From assembly GCA_045617505.1 (NCBI GenBank), contig JAZLIS010000097.1, forward strand, positions 1 through 29,311: a stretch of DNA of 29,311 nt. The letters are read 5' to 3'. Under the pieces are notes generated by a model, which saw only the letters and a program-made list of their open reading frames with translations, had not been told where the DNA came from and searched no databases. A program made the position numbers and the translations under genes. Positions 7,141 to 15,190 of the stretch are shown piece after piece; position 1 is the first letter of the stretch, and every line of letters begins with the position of its first letter. Source of the stretch: Cacconaster sp045617505. Lineage in GTDB: Bacteria > Bacteroidota > Bacteroidia > Bacteroidales > UBA932.

Positions 7141-7995
7141 ATGAAAAAACTGTTTACATTTTTTACAGGAGCGATGGCCGTAGCGGCCTGCATTGTTTCC
7201 TGCGCGCCCAAAACCCAAGAGATCAAAATCATCTCCTACAACATCCGTTTAGGCGTTGCCGATGATGGGGAAAACAGCTGGGAGTTCCGCAAACAAGCCA
7301 CTCTCAATATGCTCAATGCCGAGAAACCCGATGCATTCGGACTTCAGGAAGCGATGCCGATGCAGCTGGCTTTCATCGAAGAGAATCTCCCCCAATACAA
7401 AAGAATCGGAGTAGGACGCGATGACGGTATCGCTGAAGGAGAGTGTATGGCGGTGTACTACAATACTGAAAAATTCAAGCTGCTGGAGAGTGCCACCTAC
7501 TGGCTGAGCGAAACTCCCGAGGTGCCGAGTGACGGATGGGATGCCGCCTGCAGAAGGACTGTCACGATGACTCATCTGAAACTGAATGATTCAGGGAAAG
7601 AGTTGTGCTTTTTCAACACTCATCTTGACCACGTCGGCCGAATCGCCCGTGCCGAAAGCGTCGAACTTCTCGAAGATCTTATGGATGACTTCGCCGAAGA
7701 CGGCATACCTGTTGTCCTGTGCGGTGATATGAACTCCACCATCACCCCCATATTCGACCCTCTGTTCGAGGACGGATTCATAAGTGCCCGCGAGGCAGCC
7801 CCCGTCACCGACAATCACAACACTTACAATGCCTGGGGCGAAATGGAAGGGAAGCCCGAACTGGAAGGCAAGGCCACCATCGACCATTTCTTCACCAAAA
7901 GCATCCAGCCCAAGACCTTCAGGACTCTGAACGGCAACTACGGGGCCCCCTATATCTCGGACCACTATCCCATCGCACTCACATTCGACCTTTAG
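7141..7995 (+). CDS. Endonuclease/exonuclease/phosphatase-family lipoprotein
   Basis: 284 aa with a lipoprotein signal (Cys21 after AACIVS), so it is exported and lipid-anchored. The rest is one EEP domain with its motifs in order: SYNIRLG near 32, GLQEA with metal-binding Glu70, NTHLDHVG near 158, CGDMNS, TIDHFFTK and SDHYPI at the C-terminus. This fold is used by nucleases, sphingomyelinases and inositol phosphatases; the secreted Bacteroidota members have no settled substrate. It could release phosphate or nucleotides from extracellular DNA or phosphoesters. It lies 6 nt after mtnN and 6 nt before the folate gene, so it is co-transcribed. A function is only known at family level. Confidence 0.85.
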   Translation: MKKLFTFFTGAMAVAACIVSCAPKTQEIKIISYNIRLGVADDGENSWEFRKQATLNMLNAEKPDAFGLQEAMPMQLAFIEENLPQYKRIGVGRDDGIAEGECMAVYYNTEKFKLLESATYWLSETPEVPSDGWDAACRRTVTMTHLKLNDSGKELCFFNTHLDHVGRIARAESVELLEDLMDDFAEDGIPVVLCGDMNSTITPIFDPLFEDGFISAREAAPVTDNHNTYNAWGEMEGKPELEGKATIDHFFTKSIQPKTFRTLNGNYGAPYISDHYPIALTFDL

Positions 7996-8001
7996 AAATC
8001 C

Positions 8002-8532
8002 GTGACCAAGCAGGAAATCAGGCGTGAGATGAAACTCCGCCAAAAGGAATTTGCAGCCTCGGGAAGGGGAAAATCCGAAGCGGCGCTCCTCTGGTCAAAA
8101 GTCGAGAGCCTTCAGGAATTCAAGGATGCCCGGACAGTGCTTCTCTATATGGCCATAGAAGGAGAAGTGCCGACGGAAGAGTTCATCAGGAGATGGCACA
8201 CGGCAAAAAGAATTATCATCCCGAAAGTTGTCAAAGAGGAGCTGTATCTATACGAATATTCTCCCAGGCGGCTGGCGGAAGGATACAGGGGAATCCCCGA
8301 ACCGTCTGAAGATGCAGTTCGGGCAGATTGTTCGGAAGTGGAACTGGCTATCGTCCCCGGTGTGGCCTTCACCCGTCAGGGCGCAAGGTTAGGCAGGGGC
8401 AAAGGCTTCTACGACAGACTTCTCCCCCACCTCAACTGCCCCAAGGCCGGCATCTGCTTCAGTTACAGAATCCTCCCCGATATACCGTCAGACCCCTGGG
8501 ACATAACCTTGGATAGAGTCATATCACTTTGA
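8002..8532 (+). CDS. 5-formyltetrahydrofolate cyclo-ligase
   Basis: 176 aa, cytoplasmic, the usual length for this family (MTHFS, also called YgfA or Fau). It uses ATP to convert 5-formyl-THF to 5,10-methenyl-THF, returning folate to one-carbon metabolism. N-terminal KQEIRREMKLRQKEF, central VPTEEFI and GIPEPSED, and the C-terminal PGVAFTRQGARLGRGKGFYDRLL, which is the family's GGGYYDR-type substrate and phosphate loop, are all present. The GTG at 8002 is chosen because it sits 6 nt past the previous stop and gives the normal N-terminus; an ATG lies 9 codons downstream. Third gene of the operon. Confidence 0.93.
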   Translation: MTKQEIRREMKLRQKEFAASGRGKSEAALLWSKVESLQEFKDARTVLLYMAIEGEVPTEEFIRRWHTAKRIIIPKVVKEELYLYEYSPRRLAEGYRGIPEPSEDAVRADCSEVELAIVPGVAFTRQGARLGRGKGFYDRLLPHLNCPKAGICFSYRILPDIPSDPWDITLDRVISL

Positions 8533-8555
8533 AAATCTAAAAATCCACAACCATA

Positions 8556-10445
8556 ATGAACAAACTTTCCATTATTTCCATTATTTCCATTTCCGCAGCG
8601 GTGATGCTTCTGTCCGGATGCGGAGCGGCAGATGCTCCGGAGCCCGTACTTCCCATTCCCACCCCCGAACAGATAGAGTGGCACAAGACTGAGAATTACG
8701 CATTCGTCCATTTCGGTCTCAACACTTTCAACGATCTTGAATGGGGTTTCGGAGACACCCCGGCTTCCACCTTTGACCCCGAAGACCTGAACTGCGGGCA
8801 ATGGGTGGATATATTCAAACGTGCCGGCCTCAAGGGCGTCGTTCTTACCACAAAACATCACGACGGGTTCTGCCTCTGGCCCACGGAAACCACCGATTAC
8901 AACATCAGCCACTCTCCCTACAGGAACGGCAAGGGTGATGTCGTCAAGGAACTGAGCGAAGCCTGCGCAAAGGCCGGCCTGAAGTTCGGAACATATCTCT
9001 CCCCTTGGGACAGGAACAATGCGGACTATGCACGTCCAGAATATGTCAACAACGTATATCACAAGCAGATGCAGGAGCTGGTATCCAACTACGGCCCCCT
9101 GTTTGAGTTCTGGTTTGACGGAGCTAACGGCGGCGACGGCTACTATGGAGGAGCAAGAGAAAAGCGTTCCATCAACGCCCGCGAATACTATAATTATGAG
9201 AAATGCCGCGAAATCATCAAGGAGAAGCATCCTTCCGCAATGATTTTCGGAGGCACGGTACCTGATATCCGCTGGATCGGCAACGAAGCAGGATGGGCCG
9301 GAGACACCCAGTGGAGCATCTATGATTCTGAGATAGCCAAGAACAACCGTTATTCGGGCAGCCAGTGGGGCAGTCCGAAGGAGTCCAAGTGGCTTGGCGC
9401 TGAAGTTGACGTATCCGTCCGCCCGGGCTGGTTCTACCATCCCCGCGAGGACCATCAGGTCAAAACTGTACAAAAACTTGTCGATATATACTATGAGAGT
9501 GTCGGCCACAACTGCAACCTCATCCTCAATTTCCCCGTTGCTCTGAGCGGACGTGTCCATCCCATTGATTCAGCAAGAGTCCTTGCCGCAGCCGAAGTTA
9601 TCAGGAACGACCTGAAAACCAATCTTCTCAAGAAAGCCACAGTCAAAGCTGACGTTCAGAGAGGAATACCATTCAGTGCAAAGAAGGTCAACGACGGTGA
9701 CTGGGACAGCTATTGGGCCACCCCCGACGGGATTGCCGGCGGCACGCTCACCTTCACTTTCAGGGAACCGACCGCACTCAACCGCTTCAAACTCCAGGAG
9801 TATATCCCTTTGGGCCAGCGAGTGTCGAAGTTCGAAATCGAATACTGTGACGGCGACAACTGGATTCCCGTCAAGGCGATGGATTCCCTTACTACGGTAG
9901 GTTACAAGCGTCTCGTACGTTTTGAGACCGCAGAGGCAAAAGAGTGGCGCGTACGATTCATCGATGCGCGCGGACCTCTCTGCATAAACAACATAGAGGC
10001 TTTCCTCGCACCTGATTTCGTCGATGGAGAGAAGGCGTCAAGTCCATATGATTCCAAGGTGATCCCCGCCTCCTCCTGCACTATCGTCAGTCCCAAGACG
10101 GACAACGTGAACAAAGTACTTGACGATGACGACTGCTCATCACTGACTGTAAAGAGAGGACAGGCCCTTGCAGTCCGTCTTGACAAGGCCCACAAAATCA
10201 TCGGTTTCCGCTATATGCCCGATCAGAGCCGCGATGCCTGCAATTACGCTATGGCGTACAGACTTCTCATCGACGGGAAAGAGATCTCCGAGGGACCCTT
10301 CGACAATATGATAAACAACCCTGTCCTTCAGGAGGTCATATTCAAAACTCCCGTCGAAGGCACCGAAGTGAAGTTCATCCCCACGTCGTTCAACTACGAC
10401 AACCCGGAAGGGGACATCGCAGGATTCTCGATTCTTGCAGAGTAA
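8556..10445 (+). CDS. GH29 alpha-L-fucosidase lipoprotein with two C-terminal carbohydrate-binding-like domains
   Basis: 629 aa. Lipoprotein signal with lipobox LLSGC (Cys22). Residues about 33-345 are the GH29 barrel that removes alpha-linked L-fucose from glycans with retention: HFGLNTF near 52, TTKHHDGFCLWP near 98-109, FGTYLSPWDRN near 144, and FEFWFDGANGG, where Asp188 is the likely nucleophile. The sequence resembles the GH29-B type that prefers alpha-1,3/1,4 branched fucose (Lewis-type). From about 355 to 480 follows an F5/8 type C (CBM32-like) domain, and about 490-629 a second, more diverged beta domain. It is the last gene of the operon, 23 nt after the folate gene, and ends exactly at a strong terminator. 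The substrate preference is inference. Confidence 0.92.
   Translation: MNKLSIISIISISAAVMLLSGCGAADAPEPVLPIPTPEQIEWHKTENYAFVHFGLNTFNDLEWGFGDTPASTFDPEDLNCGQWVDIFKRAGLKGVVLTTKHHDGFCLWPTETTDYNISHSPYRNGKGDVVKELSEACAKAGLKFGTYLSPWDRNNADYARPEYVNNVYHKQMQELVSNYGPLFEFWFDGANGGDGYYGGAREKRSINAREYYNYEKCREIIKEKHPSAMIFGGTVPDIRWIGNEAGWAGDTQWSIYDSEIAKNNRYSGSQWGSPKESKWLGAEVDVSVRPGWFYHPREDHQVKTVQKLVDIYYESVGHNCNLILNFPVALSGRVHPIDSARVLAAAEVIRNDLKTNLLKKATVKADVQRGIPFSAKKVNDGDWDSYWATPDGIAGGTLTFTFREPTALNRFKLQEYIPLGQRVSKFEIEYCDGDNWIPVKAMDSLTTVGYKRLVRFETAEAKEWRVRFIDARGPLCINNIEAFLAPDFVDGEKASSPYDSKVIPASSCTIVSPKTDNVNKVLDDDDCSSLTVKRGQALAVRLDKAHKIIGFRYMPDQSRDACNYAMAYRLLIDGKEISEGPFDNMINNPVLQEVIFKTPVEGTEVKFIPTSFNYDNPEGDIAGFSILAE
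8571..8588 (+). repeat. 9-bp tandem repeat in the fucosidase signal peptide
   Basis: ATTATTTCC is repeated twice without a gap and is partly continued (ATTTCC). It encodes the Ile-Ile-Ser repeats in the hydrophobic core of the signal peptide. A change in copy number would add or remove three residues without a frameshift. Confidence 0.7.
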
Positions 10446-10484
10446 AAATCGGAGGATGCGCTGATGCACATCCTCCGATTTTTT
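10445..10484. terminator. Bidirectional terminator between the fucosidase and dnaK
   Basis: AAAATCGGAGGATG (10445-10458) pairs perfectly over 14 bp with CATCCTCCGATTTT (10469-10482). The T-run follows on the plus strand and an equivalent run on the minus strand, so it can stop both converging transcripts. It overlaps the fucosidase stop codon. Confidence 0.93.
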
Positions 10485-10503
10485 ATATCAATTCAGGAAG
10501 GTT

Positions 10504-12435
10504 CTACTTCACCTCCTCGAAGTCAACGTCCTCGGGAGCTCCGGCATCATTGCCTCCGTTGCCGGCAGGGCCCTGCTGGGCACCCGGATTGAAGCCCGCT
10601 CCGGGGTTCGCACCTTGTGCACCCGCGGCCTGAGCAGCCTTGGCCATATCCTCGGAAGCCGCATGCCAGGCATTGTTAAGGCTCTCCATAGCCTTGTCAA
10701 TTGCATTGACATCCTGACTCTTGTGAGCCTCCTTAAGCTGGGCCAGAGCAGACTCGATAGCGCCTTTCTTGTCGGCGGGAATCTTGTCTCCGTACTCCTT
10801 GAGATTCTTTTCGGTCTGAAATACCATCGCGTCTGCGCCGTTAATCTTGTCGATGCGCTCCTTTTCTGCCTTGTCGGCAGCCTCATTGGCCTTAGCCTCA
10901 TCCCTCATACGCTTGATTTCGTCATCTGACAGACCTGAAGACGCTTCGATTCTGATGGACTGCTCCTTGCCCGTAGCCTTGTCCTTTGCGGATACGCTCA
11001 GTATGCCGTTGGCGTCGATGTCGAAGGTAACCTCAATCTGAGGAACACCACGGGGTGCAGGAGTGATTCCGTCAAGGTGGAATCTGCCGATAGTCTTGTT
11101 GTCACGGGCCATCGAGCGTTCGCCCTGAAGGACGTGAATCTCCACTGAAGGCTGATTGTCAGCGGCTGTAGAGAAGACTTCGCTCTTCTTGGTAGGAATT
11201 GTGGTGTTGGCCTCGATGAGTTTTGTCATAACTCCACCTAGAGTCTCGATGCCGAGGCTCAGAGGGGTAACGTCAAGCAGAAGCACATCCTTGACGTCTC
11301 CAGCGAGGACTCCCCCCTGAATTGAAGCACCTACTGCAACCACTTCATCGGGGTTGACACCCTTGTTGGGGGCCTTTCCGAAGAATTTCTCCACGATTGC
11401 CTGAACTGCGGGGATACGGGTTGAACCGCCGACCAGCAGGACTTCGTCAATGTCCGATGTCTGATATCCGGCATCGCTGAGGGCCTTGCGGCAAGGTTCG
11501 ATGGTAGCCTGAATCAGGTCGTCACAGAGAGCCTCGAATTTGGCGCGGCTCAAGGTCTTGACAAGGTGACGGGGAACGCCTCCCACTGCTGTGATATAAG
11601 GAAGGTTGATCTCGCTTGAGGTCTGGTTTGAGAGTTCGATTTTCGCTTTCTCTGCGGCCTCTTTCAAACGCTGGAGAGCCATAGGGTCCTTGCGCAGGTC
11701 CATCCCGTCATTGTCTTTGGCGAATTCGTCGGCCAGCCAGTCGATAATCTTGTGGTCGAAGTCATCACCGCCGAGGTGAGTGTCACCGTTGGTTGACTTC
11801 ACTTCAAACACACCGTCACCGAGTTCGAGGATTGAAATATCGAAAGTACCGCCGCCGAGGTCAAAGACAGCAACCTTCATATCCTTGTTCTTCTTGTCGA
11901 GTCCGTATGCCAGAGCGGCCGCGGTAGGCTCGTTGATGATTCGTTTCACGTTGAGTCCGGCAATTTCACCGGCCTCCTTGGTAGCCTGACGCTGGGAATC
12001 GCTGAAATATGCGGGAACCGTGATGACAGCCTCGCGGACTTCCTGTCCGAGGTAATCCTCCGCCGTCTTCTTCATCTTCTGGAGAACCATTGCGCTGATT
12101 TCCTGAGGTGAGTAGAGTTTGCCGTCTATATCTACCCTGGGGGTGTTGTTGTCGCCGCGCACCACTTTGTATGAAACGCGGTCAGTTTCTTTGGTAACCC
12201 TGTCGAATGTCTCGCCCATAAATCTCTTTATGGAGAAGATTGTCTTCAGGGGGTTGGTAATGGCTTGACGTTTTGCGGGATCGCCGATTTTGCGCTCTCC
12301 GCCTTCCGCGAAAGCCACTACTGAGGGAGTTGTACGCTTCCCTTCGCTGTTGATTATGACCGTAGGCTCGTTGCCTTCCATTACCGCCACACAAGAATTG
12401 GTGGTTCCAAGGTCAATACCGATAATTTTACCCAT
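10504..12435 (-). CDS. dnaK: Molecular chaperone DnaK (Hsp70)
   Basis: 643 aa, full length. An ATP-driven cytosolic chaperone working with DnaJ and GrpE, both of which are encoded 14 kb away in this window. N-terminal GKIIGIDLGTTNSCVAV, the FDLGGGTFD motif near 195, the GGSTRIPAVQ motif near 335, the linker DVLLLDVTPLSLGIETLGG near 385, the substrate-binding domain, a helical lid, and a Gly/Ala/Pro-rich tail ending in PEDVDFEEVK, the usual Hsp70 tail in bacteria. No CIRCE element is seen upstream. A clear Shine-Dalgarno, its own promoter and a palindrome precede it, so it does not depend on the aminopeptidase gene 119 nt upstream. Confidence 0.99.
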   Translation of the reverse strand: MGKIIGIDLGTTNSCVAVMEGNEPTVIINSEGKRTTPSVVAFAEGGERKIGDPAKRQAITNPLKTIFSIKRFMGETFDRVTKETDRVSYKVVRGDNNTPRVDIDGKLYSPQEISAMVLQKMKKTAEDYLGQEVREAVITVPAYFSDSQRQATKEAGEIAGLNVKRIINEPTAAALAYGLDKKNKDMKVAVFDLGGGTFDISILELGDGVFEVKSTNGDTHLGGDDFDHKIIDWLADEFAKDNDGMDLRKDPMALQRLKEAAEKAKIELSNQTSSEINLPYITAVGGVPRHLVKTLSRAKFEALCDDLIQATIEPCRKALSDAGYQTSDIDEVLLVGGSTRIPAVQAIVEKFFGKAPNKGVNPDEVVAVGASIQGGVLAGDVKDVLLLDVTPLSLGIETLGGVMTKLIEANTTIPTKKSEVFSTAADNQPSVEIHVLQGERSMARDNKTIGRFHLDGITPAPRGVPQIEVTFDIDANGILSVSAKDKATGKEQSIRIEASSGLSDDEIKRMRDEAKANEAADKAEKERIDKINGADAMVFQTEKNLKEYGDKIPADKKGAIESALAQLKEAHKSQDVNAIDKAMESLNNAWHAASEDMAKAAQAAGAQGANPGAGFNPGAQQGPAGNGGNDAGAPEDVDFEEVK

Positions 12436-12443
12436 AGTTTTAT

Positions 12444-12450
12444 CTCCTTT
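12444..12450 (-). promoter_or_regulatory. Strong Shine-Dalgarno of dnaK
   Basis: AAAGGAG on the minus strand, 8 nt before the ATG. Such sites are rare in this phylum and in this window, which suggests especially strong translation of dnaK. Confidence 0.75.
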
Positions 12451-12497
12451 TTTTGCTTGTTCAAATTAAAGCGCCGGTCCCTTTCCGGGCCGATGCC

Positions 12498-12530
12498 TCA
12501 AACATATCGAAGATTATGCCATTCGGTAAA
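12498..12530 (-). promoter_or_regulatory. Promoter of dnaK
   Basis: Minus strand: TTTACC (12525-12530), 18 bp, then TATGTTTGA (12498-12506), a TAnnTTTG box. The leader of about 57 nt starts with a small hairpin (12475-12492, CGGCCC with GGGACCG). The TTTACC element begins 3 nt after the TGACA/TGTCA palindrome. Confidence 0.6.
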
Positions 12531-12533
12531 ATA

Positions 12534-12546
12534 TGACATATTGTCA
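12534..12546. promoter_or_regulatory. Palindrome upstream of dnaK, candidate heat-shock operator
   Basis: TGACATATTGTCA is a perfect inverted repeat of TGACA with a 3-nt centre. It lies immediately upstream of the -33 region of dnaK. Related TGTCA/TGACA elements lie upstream of grpE and htpG. Confidence 0.5.
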
Positions 12547-12554
12547 GTCATCCG

Positions 12555-14378
12555 TCACTCGAACCAGCCCCTCCTGAGTTTCCTGCATTTCTTCTTGAGC
12601 CAGCTGCGGGTCTCCGGGTCAAGATAGGGAGAGAGTGTCCTGTAAACTTTTTTGTTGTAGGCGTTCAACCAGGCCAGCTCGTCATCATCAAGAAGCCCTG
12701 TCCGCACCGGAGCCGTATCTATATGGCAGAGTGTCAATGTCTCGAAGCGGAGCCAGGAGGCGAACTCATTCTCCCCGTCCTCCACGCACAGCATCACGTT
12801 TTCGTGGCGGATACCATACTTTCCTTCACGATAGAGGCCCGGCTCGTTGGAAGTCACCATCCCCGGAAGAAGAGGCTGGCTGTTGAAATTCTGACGGATG
12901 CTCTGGGGCCCTTCGTGGACTCCGAGGTAGTAGCCTATGCCGTGTCCGGTACCGTGTCCGAAACTCCTGTGATTCTTCCATAGAGGTTCCCTGGCAAGGG
13001 CATCAATCTGGCAACCTGCCGTCCCTTTCGGAAAGACAGCCATGGAGAGGTCTATCATACCCTTCAGAACCAGCGTATAGTCCTCTTTCTCCCTCCGGGA
13101 GCAACGGCCCATCGGCACCGTGCGGGTTATGTCTGTAGTTCCCTGATCATACTGTCCTCCGGAATCCACGAGATAGAGGCCCTTCTTCCTTATCAGATCA
13201 GAGCCGTTGACAGGTGTGGAATAGTGCGGAAGAGCGGCATTCTCACCGTAGGCGGAGATATTCTCGAAACTGTTGCCGTGATAACCGTCTATCTCTGCCC
13301 GGAATGATGTCAGCTTGGCCGACGCGTTCCACTCGTCAACCTCCTCACGGGCTTTCACCTTGCTCTCAAGCCAATGAAGGAACTTTTCCACCGCCAGACC
13401 GTCCTGAAGATGGATTTTCCTCAGATTCTCTATTTCTGTGCGGTTTTTGACCGCCTTTTTCTCCACGACAGGGGAAGTGCAGAAAACAGTGCGGCTCTTC
13501 CCGAATGCAGCGTCAATCAGATTGCTGACGTTCACGTTGAGAGTGGCGGAATCAACCATAAGCGCTCCACCTCCTTCGGCCATAACCGCCAGCCCGTCTC
13601 CAAGAGTCTCATAATCGGCAATGTCAACGCCTGAAACAGGAGGCACATTGCCCGAATCCCTCACGAACCAGCAGGCTCCGTCAAGAGAAACCGTCAGATA
13701 GGATATCACGTACGGGTTGTAATCGATATCCTCCCCACGGACATTGAGCAGCCAGGCTATTTCGTCAAGTGCAGAAACCAGCATATGTCTGCAGCCTCTA
13801 CTTTTCATCTCGGTCCTCAACCAGTTCAGTTTTTCCTCCCTTGTCTGTCCGAACAGCTTCCGGTCAGGCAGAGTGACGGGGGTGGCGGGTATGGGAGGGC
13901 GGTCCTCCCAGAAGCCGGAGAGAAAATCGGGCATATCAACAAGCCGGTAACCGTCAATCCCATACGCCTTCTCCAACTTCGACTTCAGGTCGTTTATCCA
14001 CTCCACGCTCCAGCACAGACCGTCATAGGCGACAGTGACCGTATGATTCAATGAACCCTTGAATTCCGATGCAAGATAGTCCGGAATGAGAACCTGCTCC
14101 GGAACTCTTGTCTTATGAAGAGCTATTCCTGTCCCGGGAAGCTGCCGGCCCGCCTGAATGAAATATCTGGTATCCGTCCACAATCCGGCGTGGGATGCAG
14201 TTATGGCCATTTCGGCCGCTTCTCCCGTAAATCCGCTCACCCATTCGACCTGACACCATCTGCGTGCAGGATATTCGCTTGCGTGAGGGTCGGTATTGGA
14301 GATGAGAAGGGCGTCTATGCCTCTTTCAGCCATTGCTGTCCGAAGCCGTGCCACACGTGCGGCATAGATGTTTTCCAT
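12555..14378 (-). CDS. pepP: Xaa-Pro aminopeptidase (M24 family, three-domain type)
   Basis: 607 aa, without a signal peptide, so cytosolic. It removes N-terminal residues before proline. Two creatinase-like N-terminal domains (about 5-140 and 165-310) precede the pita-bread M24 domain (about 320-540). All five metal ligands can be placed: Asp405 in LVDSGGQY, Asp416 in TTDITRT, His479 in GHGTGHGIG, Glu512 in TSNEPGLY and Glu526 in IRHENV. The C-terminal 60 residues form the extension found in the long (about 600-aa) eukaryote-like APP1 group, which is common in Bacteroidota. It lies 11 nt after the GH3-C-like gene and is probably co-transcribed with it. The active site is complete. Confidence 0.95.
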   Translation of the reverse strand: MENIYAARVARLRTAMAERGIDALLISNTDPHASEYPARRWCQVEWVSGFTGEAAEMAITASHAGLWTDTRYFIQAGRQLPGTGIALHKTRVPEQVLIPDYLASEFKGSLNHTVTVAYDGLCWSVEWINDLKSKLEKAYGIDGYRLVDMPDFLSGFWEDRPPIPATPVTLPDRKLFGQTREEKLNWLRTEMKSRGCRHMLVSALDEIAWLLNVRGEDIDYNPYVISYLTVSLDGACWFVRDSGNVPPVSGVDIADYETLGDGLAVMAEGGGALMVDSATLNVNVSNLIDAAFGKSRTVFCTSPVVEKKAVKNRTEIENLRKIHLQDGLAVEKFLHWLESKVKAREEVDEWNASAKLTSFRAEIDGYHGNSFENISAYGENAALPHYSTPVNGSDLIRKKGLYLVDSGGQYDQGTTDITRTVPMGRCSRREKEDYTLVLKGMIDLSMAVFPKGTAGCQIDALAREPLWKNHRSFGHGTGHGIGYYLGVHEGPQSIRQNFNSQPLLPGMVTSNEPGLYREGKYGIRHENVMLCVEDGENEFASWLRFETLTLCHIDTAPVRTGLLDDDELAWLNAYNKKVYRTLSPYLDPETRSWLKKKCRKLRRGWFE

Positions 14379-14389
14379 AATGTCAGAAG

Positions 14390-15109
14390 TTATTTTGAGG
14401 TTCCTTTCCTGAAATGTTCCGTATCGATTGGAAGTATCCCGGAAGGCTTGATTTCACCGAGTATTATCCTTACCGCAGCCTCACAGTTGTAACGGGTATC
14501 CTCATAACCGACAATAAGGACGTCAAAATCCTTCAGGTCACGGGTGAAGGCATCAAGATCGGACGGATTGCCGAAATAGACACCGATATTGGAGTGTCGG
14601 ACCCCGAGGGATGCGAACATCTTGAACTGATACGGATTCGGACTTGTCACAGGATGGAGCGTGCCGTCGGCCAGAGGGGAATCCCCCGCCTGAAAACTGA
14701 CCACAATCTTGTCGTAATCGTTGAGTTTGTATCTCAACCTGTAGATATCTTCGTAAGGAGTGCCTTCCGGAATAAGAAAGACCTCCACACCTTTTTCAGC
14801 GAGCCTGTCGGCAATATATCCGGTATTCGCATTCGCATTATATGCAAGATAAGCGCTCCTGCCGAACTTCCTCAACGGAAGGTTGGCATCCCGACGCACC
14901 ACGGTAAGGGACTTTTCCGAAATCTCGCGCAACAATCTCTCATTTTCGGGTGTAACGTCAATCAGGCTGTCATTGACGTTTATGCGTGTGAGCAGACTCT
15001 TGTCGCTCAATGCGGAAAGCTGGAGAAATCCGGGAATGGCGGCCTTTTCCTGCCCGGACAGCCCGGACGCCATCATAACGGCGAGAAACAGCAGTGAAAA
15101 TCTCTTCAT
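14390..15109 (-). CDS. Orphan GH3 C-terminal-like domain protein, secreted
   Basis: 239 aa with a Sec signal peptide (MKRFSLLFLAVMMASGLSG). The mature part matches only the C-terminal domain of Bacteroidota GH3 beta-N-acetylglucosaminidases: the linker region ISEKSLTVVRRDANLPL near 85-105, then an alpha/beta sandwich ending EAAVRIILGEIKPSGILPI (about 210-228). The catalytic TIM barrel, with its Asp nucleophile, is absent, and no remnant of it lies between this gene and its promoter. In full-length relatives this domain helps shape the active site or links to a serine hydrolase. On its own it cannot be a classic glycosidase; it may bind sugar or be a domain relic kept under selection for another role. 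It is transcribed ahead of the aminopeptidase gene. Confidence 0.72.
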   Translation of the reverse strand: MKRFSLLFLAVMMASGLSGQEKAAIPGFLQLSALSDKSLLTRINVNDSLIDVTPENERLLREISEKSLTVVRRDANLPLRKFGRSAYLAYNANANTGYIADRLAEKGVEVFLIPEGTPYEDIYRLRYKLNDYDKIVVSFQAGDSPLADGTLHPVTSPNPYQFKMFASLGVRHSNIGVYFGNPSDLDAFTRDLKDFDVLIVGYEDTRYNCEAAVRIILGEIKPSGILPIDTEHFRKGTSK

Positions 15110-15128
15110 CCTTGAAAGGGTTTGTCGC

Positions 15129-15137
15129 GCAAATTTA
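15129..15137 (-). promoter_or_regulatory. Promoter (-7 box) of the GH3-C-like/pepP unit
   Basis: TAAATTTGC on the minus strand, 19 nt before the ATG at 15109. It is back to back with the plus-strand box at 15160. Confidence 0.65.
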
Positions 15138-15159
15138 GCAAAATAGTTTCTATTTTAAG

Positions 15160-15168
15160 TATCTTTGT
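15160..15168 (+). promoter_or_regulatory. Promoter (-7 box) of the golvesin-amidase gene
   Basis: TATCTTTGT on the plus strand, 22 nt before the ATG at 15191. Its position within the longer open frame that begins at 15122 shows that the start must lie downstream, at 15176 or 15191. Confidence 0.65.
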
Positions 15169-15190
15169 CTGTCAAATGAGTCACTCTGAA

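Noticed and set aside
8463..9560. Open frame of 365 codons on the minus strand
   Set aside because: It is antisense to the GH29 fucosidase and folate genes, has no family resemblance, and reflects codon bias of the real genes.
14414..15097. Open frame of 227 codons on the plus strand
   Set aside because: Antisense to the GH3-C-like gene, which has a signal peptide, domain match and promoter; this frame has none.
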